From positions 1 through 64,000 of the forward strand of contig NZ_FRCS01000004.1 of NCBI RefSeq assembly GCF_900143005.1: a stretch of DNA of 64,000 nucleotides. The letters run 5' to 3'. This stretch comes from Cryptosporangium aurantiacum (GTDB taxonomy: Bacteria; Actinomycetota; Actinomycetes; Mycobacteriales; Cryptosporangiaceae). Below the pieces are notes generated by a model that saw nothing but the letters and a program-made list of their open reading frames with translations, did no database searches and was not told the DNA's origin. A program made the translations under genes and the position numbers. Of the stretch, positions 59,743 through 64,000 are shown piece after piece. How positions within the stretch are numbered: position 1 is the stretch's first letter; every line of letters starts with the position of its first letter.

Positions 59743-60126
59743 CTACCTGCCCGACTTGCGATGAATCGCGGCTGAGTCCAAGACTGCGCCAGCAGTGGCC
59801 TCTACAATCTTTTCTCGGATGGTCTCCATGTTGTCTCGGCTCCGCACACCGACACGTAATTGCTTCGCAAGCGAAATGAGTTGCGCGCGACCGAGATTAA
59901 GCTGCGCGAGATACTCGTTAGCCTCAGAACGGCTGCCAACCGCGCCTAGCTCCTGCTCGACCTTCGCTGCGTCCGGCCCCTGTACCACCACTTCGGCGCC
60001 AGGTGGAATGAAAGAAACCTTCCCTGTACCTTCTAACGCCTGCTCAACTTGATCAGGCGTCATCTTCCGGATGGTTTCGAGGACGAGTCGAATAGTTGCG
60101 ACAGCCATTGACTGTACGTCAGTCAT
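59743..60126 (-). CDS. small protein with SAP-like C-terminal helix
   Basis: 127 residues from ATG 60126, overlapping the ParA stop by eight bases. Residues 1-45 helical (VATIRLVLETIRKMTPDQVEQALEGTG), a short VVVQGPDAAKVEQELG middle, and the end LNLGRAQLISLAKQLRVGVRSRDNMETIREKIVEATAGAVLDSAAIHRK. The last part has the two-helix SAP-like pattern (leucines at i, i+4; K/R-rich loop) often linked to DNA or protein binding in conflict systems. It is probably an adaptor between the ATPase and the HEPN protein. Confidence 0.65.
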   Translation of the reverse strand: MTDVQSMAVATIRLVLETIRKMTPDQVEQALEGTGKVSFIPPGAEVVVQGPDAAKVEQELGAVGSRSEANEYLAQLNLGRAQLISLAKQLRVGVRSRDNMETIREKIVEATAGAVLDSAAIHRKSGR

Positions 60127-61060
60127 TAGAATCCTTCCACCCGATTTTTGCAAGGAATTCAGTAGCGAGATTTCTTATCTCGCGCGCGACATCTGAATGT
60201 AACTCAGGCGTTAGTGCCACTGGTACGCCCTTGTGTGATGACTGAGCAAATACTCCTTGATGTGAACGAATTTTGACGTCGAAGGTGGGGACCATTAGGC
60301 GGTTCTGCATCCGCGAGATGAAATCCTGGCTTGCGATCGTCGGCCTGCCACCGTACAGCTGCACCATCGTGAACAGGACACCGAGAACTCGCGGCTCAAT
60401 TCGCGTCCACGTTTTCGCTCTTTTGCCACCGACCTGTCCCGTGTATTCGTTATATTCTCCGACCAAGTCGTTGACGTTTCCAAGTAGGTAGCTAATTCCC
60501 AGCGTCGAGAGGTAGTCCGCCCTCGACGGAATCAAGATGTCGTCGCTAGCCACGATTGCCGTCTTAGTTACCACATTGAAGTTCGGCGGGCAATCGATAA
60601 GAACAACGTCGTACGCCGGAAGGCCAGGGGAAGCCAGACCTGCCGCCAGCCAACTATGCACTTCTAAATACTTCGGACGAGACTTCGCTGGAGCCACGAC
60701 GAGCTCTGCTGCCAGGACTAAGTCCACGTTGATTAAGCCGAGATGCGAGGCCACTAAGTCTATGCTGCCCGCTCCCTTAATCCGAGCATTCGCAGCAGGC
60801 GGCCGGACTATCAAATCTACGAGACTCGTATCGCCCTGCGCCACAACGAGTTCGTCGAACCATCTCTTGATAGTGTGCGAGTCCGCAAGACTCGCCTCCC
60901 ATTCATTCGGATCGTAGAACGAAAACGTGAGGCTCGCCTGCGGATCGAGGTCTATAAGCAGCACCCGAAAACCTCTGCGGGCTAGCTCTGCGCCGAGGTT
61001 TGCCGTAACCGTCGTCTTACCAACGCCACCCTTGTAGTTAATGACGGATACGACCCTCAC
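60119..61060 (-). CDS. ParA/MinD-type ATPase
   Basis: 313 residues from GTG 61060. Deviant Walker A YKGGVGKTTVTANLGAELARRGFRVLLIDLDPQASLTF (residues 9-45; the signature Lys and the A' Asp), Walker B YDVVLIDCPPNFNVVTKTAIVASDDILIP (about 155-180), and IRSHQGVFAQSSHKGVPV. There is no HTH or ParB gene nearby, so this is not a complete partition locus. Such ATPases form nucleotide-dependent dimers that coat DNA. It heads the three-gene operon with the SAP-like and HEPN proteins; the ATPase may hold or release the effector. Confidence 0.88.
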   Translation of the reverse strand: MRVVSVINYKGGVGKTTVTANLGAELARRGFRVLLIDLDPQASLTFSFYDPNEWEASLADSHTIKRWFDELVVAQGDTSLVDLIVRPPAANARIKGAGSIDLVASHLGLINVDLVLAAELVVAPAKSRPKYLEVHSWLAAGLASPGLPAYDVVLIDCPPNFNVVTKTAIVASDDILIPSRADYLSTLGISYLLGNVNDLVGEYNEYTGQVGGKRAKTWTRIEPRVLGVLFTMVQLYGGRPTIASQDFISRMQNRLMVPTFDVKIRSHQGVFAQSSHKGVPVALTPELHSDVAREIRNLATEFLAKIGWKDSND

Positions 61061-61370
61061 GTTTCCCCCATCGTCCGTGGAAGGTTCGAACGACGGTCAC
61101 TGTAGTGCCTATTCGCCGACACGGAACGGGTCTTCAGTCTTTTGCGTCTACAGAGGATTAAGTAGCTCCTGCCACGGTCGTGACAGACGATTCAGTCTTA
61201 TTGTCGTGTTTCGTTTGTACCCATTACGTGTCTCAAACGCTTCGCGGGCACGATGATTGATATGTGGAGTCGCGCACTTGCCCGAGTACTGTGATTCGGG
61301 CGCCTCCGCCAACGACTGACGTCTGCTCCCCGAGACCTGGTCGGCTCCACCGTGCTTCCGCGACGGGAAG
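61061..61370. other. promoter region of the ParA operon
   Basis: 310 bp between ParA and the small AICE gene. It is less GC-rich than the flanks. No clear gene was seen; minus-strand frame 61148-61501 is Arg/Ser-rich shadow. Its right part must hold a terminator for the tra-side operon and its left part the ParA promoter. Confidence 0.45.
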
Positions 61371-61649
61371 CTACCCACTGCGTGTGCGCTTACGCGCTGC
61401 GCGTAGCGCGAGCGCCGAGAAGTAGGCGCTTCGAGCCGCGGCGGCGCGCTTCGCGCGTTCCTCCGGCGGCAGCTTGCCATCGGGATCAACCTCGCGCTCA
61501 AAGCGGCTCATGAACGTGCGTCGCGCGGCTTCGGTTCGTGCGGTCCGATCTTCGACCCGCGCCCAGAGGCTGTACGCGCCGATGCGGGCGATGAGGGCCC
61601 GCTGTCGAGCGAGCGCTTCGCGCTGATGATCCGACTGTTCCGTCGTCAG
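61371..61649 (-). CDS. small AICE-type helical protein
   Basis: 92 residues if it starts at CTG 61649, preceded by AGGAGG (two bases away); no ATG/GTG/TTG exists in frame upstream, and the first internal ATG (61511) would cut it to 46 residues. QREALARQRALIARIGAYSLWARVEDRTARTEAARRTFMSRFEREVDPDGKLPPEERAKRAAAARSAYFSALALRAARK matches a common small hypothetical of actinobacterial integrative elements, all-helical and basic. It is the last gene of the translocase operon. Confidence 0.65.
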   Translation of the reverse strand: MTTEQSDHQREALARQRALIARIGAYSLWARVEDRTARTEAARRTFMSRFEREVDPDGKLPPEERAKRAAAARSAYFSALALRAARKRTRSG

Positions 61650-61679
61650 TTCCTCCTCTCGTCGTGACTTCTCGTGATC

Positions 61680-61773
61680 GTCTCCGTCTCGCTCGTCTCG
61701 TCTCCGCCGGATGTATCTCGTACGCGCAGGCGCGCGAGACGGCGGAGACGAGACGTTGGAGGAGACGGGAGAC
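61680..61773. repeat. cluster of GTCTC/GAGAC repeats with an inverted repeat
   Basis: GTCTC at 61680, 61686, 61695, 61700 and GAGAC at 61736, 61745, 61750, 61762, 61769. The arms CGTCTCGTCTCCGCC (61694-61708) and GGCGGAGACGAGACG (61741-61755) form a perfect 15-bp inverted repeat with a 32-bp loop. It lies just beyond the translocase gene, where clt/TRS loci of conjugative actinobacterial plasmids sit. Candidate loading site for the FtsK-like protein or its origin of transfer. Confidence 0.65.
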
Positions 61774-61785
61774 GATTACTCGCCG

Positions 61786-63594
61786 TTAGCGGGTGGTGCG
61801 CCACCGGCCGCGTTGGGCTTGGGTGGCTTGGCGCTGCCGAGCGAGAGCGGAGAGCTGTCGGTAGACCCAGGCTCGGGACATCCCGGTGACCTGGATTAGC
61901 TCGCCGATCTCGGTTCCCTCCTGGGGTGCGCCGGCGAGGGCATCGCGGAGCTTCTGTTCGGCGGTCGTCGTGTTCTCGGCGCTCTCGCGCTGAGGCGGGA
62001 TGGTCGGAGACGGCGCGGCGGACGGCTCAGGCCAGGGCTGCTTAACCTCGGGTCGGTCGGCCAGATCCCGCGGGCGGATGGGTGCGTGAGCAGCGGCCAG
62101 CGCGCTCACAGCGTCGTCGGGTAGCCAGTAGGCGCGGCCGGGTCGGGGCTGGTTGTGTTCAGGGTCGGAGATCAGCAGCTTCCCCGGAGCGTCCAGGGCC
62201 TGGGCGTTCCAGCCGGCCGCGTTCATGCCCTGCCCCAGGATCAGGTCGACGTCCCGGGCTTCCCGGACTCGCAGGCAGATCCGGACGTCCATCTGGGACC
62301 GGATGGCGCCGCCCTGCATGGCCTTCTGGGTCGGCCGTTGGGTCGCGGCGAGCAGGGTCACGCAGACCGCTCGTCCCCGGCGAGCGAGCGAGTCGGCTAG
62401 CGGTGCGGCTGCCGCGGGGAGTTCGGCCCACTCGTCGACGACCAGAACGAGCGCGGGATGGGCCGGACTCGGTTGCCAGAGCCGTTGACCGGCTGCAGCT
62501 TGCTCGCCCGCACGCCGGTCGAGTTCAGCGACGGCGTCCCGCAGCATCCGAACCGCCTGGGCCGGCTCAACGGCGAGCCGGGCAAGGCTGGGCATCCACG
62601 GCAGGAGTTCCATGCCGCCCTTGAGGTCGATGCCCCACACGAGGACATCCGGGCAAGCGATCAGTCCGGCGAGCAGCACGTTCAGCACGCCCGACTTGCC
62701 GGAGCCGACCACTCCCCCAATGAGTGCGTTGCGGTACGCGAGCTTCACCGCCAGGGCCGTCGCGTCCTCGAACACGCCCAGCGGGAACGGGCGCAGGATC
62801 GAACTGGGTCCGATCGGTTCCGGGTACGGGATCGGCCGGGCGAGCGGGTCGACCTGCATCACGCGGACGATCGCGCGGTCGGCTCGTACCGGGTCGGCTT
62901 CGATCCGGACGGACCCGGGTCGCGCGCCGAGTCCGGATTCGATCCCGCCGGCCGCCCGGACTGCCTGCTGGACGGTCTGGCCCCGGCGCAACGCCAGGCG
63001 CACGACGTACCCGAACCTGCCGACCGTCGCGGACGCTACCCGTGAGCCGGTCAAGCCGATCTGATCGGCTATGCCGGGCCAGGCCGACAGCCTCCGTTCG
63101 ACCTGGATCCGGGCACGACGCCGTCGGTGTACCCACCACGGGATCGCACCGGCGAGGGTGAACAGCATTCCGAGTCCGGGGAGCGGACCAGTACCGGGTC
63201 CGGCCGTGACCGCCGCGGAGAGCCAGGTTCCGGCGAGTGCGACGCACAGCGCCGCGTAGGCCCGTTCGATCCGGCGCGGCAACCAGCACCTACGGACGAC
63301 CGCCCAGCGTGACGGCAGCAGCAAGAGAACGAGAACGACGGTCCAGGCGCCGGCTGCGATCGGCAGCGCCCAGCGGGGATGGGTGTAATGCCAGTACCAG
63401 CCGGCCACGGTGAGCGCTCCGGCGATCACCAGCGGCGCCAGTTCCGACCGGTACCGCCAGGCGGTCCGCGAGAGCGCGCGGACCGTCTTGACGATGAGGA
63501 AGAAGCCGAAGCCGAGAAGGATGCCGACCAAGGACGGTGGGATGAAGCCAATCCCGAGGCCGTATCCGTATCGGTCGCGGTGGCGTCCGGTCAT
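61786..63594 (-). CDS. FtsK/SpoIIIE (TraB-like) DNA translocase of an AICE
   Basis: 602 residues, ATGA overlap with the upstream gene. N-terminal part has four hydrophobic helices (residues 15-90, 105-145). The motor domain (about 235-490) has Walker A GGVVGSGKSGVLNVLLAGLIACPDVLVWGIDLKGGMELLPWMPSLARLA, Walker B LVLVVDEWAELPAAAAPLADSLARRGRAVCVTLLAATQRPTQKAM and IRSQMDVRICLRVREARDVDLILGQGM. A winged-helix (AEQKLRDALAGAPQEGTEIGELIQVTGMSRAWVYRQLSALARQR, about 545-595) ends it, as in TraB proteins that bind short repeats. It pumps double-stranded element DNA between hyphae. Confidence 0.88.
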   Translation of the reverse strand: MTGRHRDRYGYGLGIGFIPPSLVGILLGFGFFLIVKTVRALSRTAWRYRSELAPLVIAGALTVAGWYWHYTHPRWALPIAAGAWTVVLVLLLLPSRWAVVRRCWLPRRIERAYAALCVALAGTWLSAAVTAGPGTGPLPGLGMLFTLAGAIPWWVHRRRRARIQVERRLSAWPGIADQIGLTGSRVASATVGRFGYVVRLALRRGQTVQQAVRAAGGIESGLGARPGSVRIEADPVRADRAIVRVMQVDPLARPIPYPEPIGPSSILRPFPLGVFEDATALAVKLAYRNALIGGVVGSGKSGVLNVLLAGLIACPDVLVWGIDLKGGMELLPWMPSLARLAVEPAQAVRMLRDAVAELDRRAGEQAAAGQRLWQPSPAHPALVLVVDEWAELPAAAAPLADSLARRGRAVCVTLLAATQRPTQKAMQGGAIRSQMDVRICLRVREARDVDLILGQGMNAAGWNAQALDAPGKLLISDPEHNQPRPGRAYWLPDDAVSALAAAHAPIRPRDLADRPEVKQPWPEPSAAPSPTIPPQRESAENTTTAEQKLRDALAGAPQEGTEIGELIQVTGMSRAWVYRQLSALARQRQATQAQRGRWRTTR

Positions 63595-63899
63595 CGCTGC
63601 TCACCGCCGTCCGGGGCAGCCTCATCAGACAGCGGGTGGCCGATCGGCGCGGGTGGGAGTTCGTCGCGGAGGTACCAGAGCGGATCTGCTTCGCCTTCGG
63701 CATCGGCCAGGAGCGCGGCGCGGGCGGCAGCGACGAGGTTGGCGTGGTGCCGCTGCAGATCGGTCAGGCGCTTTTCAAGGCGCGCGAGCTGATCGTCGAG
63801 GTCGGTGGACGGCTTATCGGGGCTCGGGATGCGAGGGAAGCAGTGGGTTCGGTGGGTGGACTCTCCGTCGGGCGTCGGGGTGTTCTGAGTGTCGTTCAG
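63591..63899 (-). CDS. small coiled-coil AICE protein upstream of the translocase
   Basis: 102 residues if CTG 63899 is the start (GGAGG seven bases upstream; no usual start codon in frame). STDLDDQLARLEKRLTDLQRHHANLVAAARAALLADAEGEADPLWYLRDELPPAPIGHPLSDE: a short coiled coil then a Trp/Pro-rich end. Its stop overlaps the translocase ATG, so it is translated with it. Function unknown; likely part of the transfer or replication unit. Confidence 0.6.
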   Translation of the reverse strand: MNDTQNTPTPDGESTHRTHCFPRIPSPDKPSTDLDDQLARLEKRLTDLQRHHANLVAAARAALLADAEGEADPLWYLRDELPPAPIGHPLSDEAAPDGGEQR

Positions 63900-63967
63900 C
63901 GTGTACCTCCGTTCATCGGTGGTTCGGTCGAGCGGTCGTGGATCCGGGCTGCGGTCGTCGCTGTCAT
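63896..63967 (-). CDS. 23-residue leader-like ORF
   Basis: ATG 63967 with GAAAGG upstream; the frame is MTATTTAARIHDRSTEPPMNGG then TGA at 63898-63896, which overlaps the CTG start of the next gene (CTGA). It may couple translation of the non-AUG-started gene. The coding call is weak because of size, and the window ends close by. Confidence 0.35.
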   Translation of the reverse strand: MTATTAARIHDRSTEPPMNGGTR

Positions 63968-64000
63968 GCGGTGCGCCTTTCTCGGTCTGAGTTGCTGGAT

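Noticed and set aside
60119-61060. Plasmid-type ParAB partition locus
   Set aside because: No ParB-like HTH gene or parS-like repeat was seen; the partner genes are a SAP-like protein and a HEPN RNase.

Overview
The window is high-GC actinobacterial DNA: strong G/C preference at third codon positions, frequent GTG starts, GGAGG-type ribosome sites, and many TetR/IclR/GntR regulators beside acyl-CoA, CoA-transferase and FAD-oxidoreductase genes. A free-living filamentous actinomycete of the Frankia/Cryptosporangium/Micromonosporaceae kind would fit, but the genus cannot be fixed from the sequence. About 53 kb of chromosomal, mostly catabolic DNA is followed by about 11 kb that looks like accumulated mobile and conflict-system DNA, ending inside what is probably an actinomycete integrative and conjugative element (AICE).

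Layout. 0-3.6 kb: end of a CDP-alcohol phosphatidyltransferase gene, a DUF808 membrane protein, a YCII protein coupled to an ECF42-type sigma factor behind a recognisable ECF promoter, and a minimal GntR regulator. 3.6-8.5 kb: two acyl-CoA dehydrogenases and an amidohydrolase, divergent from a TetR gene and an unrecognised partner. 8.5-15.2 kb: a rifampicin-monooxygenase-like flavoenzyme, an orphan QcrB-like cytochrome b that lacks expected haem-ligand positions, a Tat-exported amidohydrolase, a DUF4287 protein, and a flavin monooxygenase/TetR divergent pair with visible operators. 15.2-19.8 kb: a KstD-like flavoprotein, an MBL-fold hydrolase and an MHS transporter in one operon under a TetR with paired operators. 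19.9-33.1 kb: a Liv-type ABC importer with a LivM-LivG fusion, co-transcribed with TPP-enzyme, alcohol and aldehyde dehydrogenase genes. It diverges from an IclR regulator, a CaiB-type CoA-transferase and a citryl-CoA-lyase-like gene, and a second solute-binding protein follows. An inverted-repeat box is shared by the IclR region and that second binding protein. 33.3-36.3 kb: DHFR-like, SRPBCC and ArsR genes and a large unrecognised protein. 36.4-46 kb: a tandem-TetR regulator and a pathway-like run (amidohydrolase, signal-less periplasmic-binding-fold protein, SDR, aldehyde dehydrogenase, 38-residue membrane protein, AveC-like membrane protein, P450), then an ECF sigma factor. 46-53.7 kb: a second DHFR-like protein, TetR with an operator, a methyltransferase group, a lipoprotein, a 983-residue WD40-like protein and an APC permease.

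53.8-58.3 kb is a graveyard: a larC fragment, two decayed copies of a toxin-antitoxin-associated protein, an intact XRE antitoxin-like gene, an MNT/HEPN pair whose HEPN gene is frameshifted, and an AbiEii-like nucleotidyltransferase pseudogene. Three copies of an 85-bp repeat lie here; two are joined to the 3' half of a CAU-anticodon tRNA, as at integration sites.

57-64 kb has lower GC and carries the best candidates for an undescribed system: an SSPGDV/TIR-like protein with an Ig-like tail, and a compact operon of a ParA-type ATPase, a small SAP-like protein and a two-domain protein ending in a RiboL-PSP-type HEPN RNase motif. Next come AICE transfer genes (FtsK/TraB-like translocase and small coupled genes) with a cluster of GAGAC/GTCTC repeats that could be the translocase recognition locus. 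All functions are inferred from sequence reading only; no database search was run.
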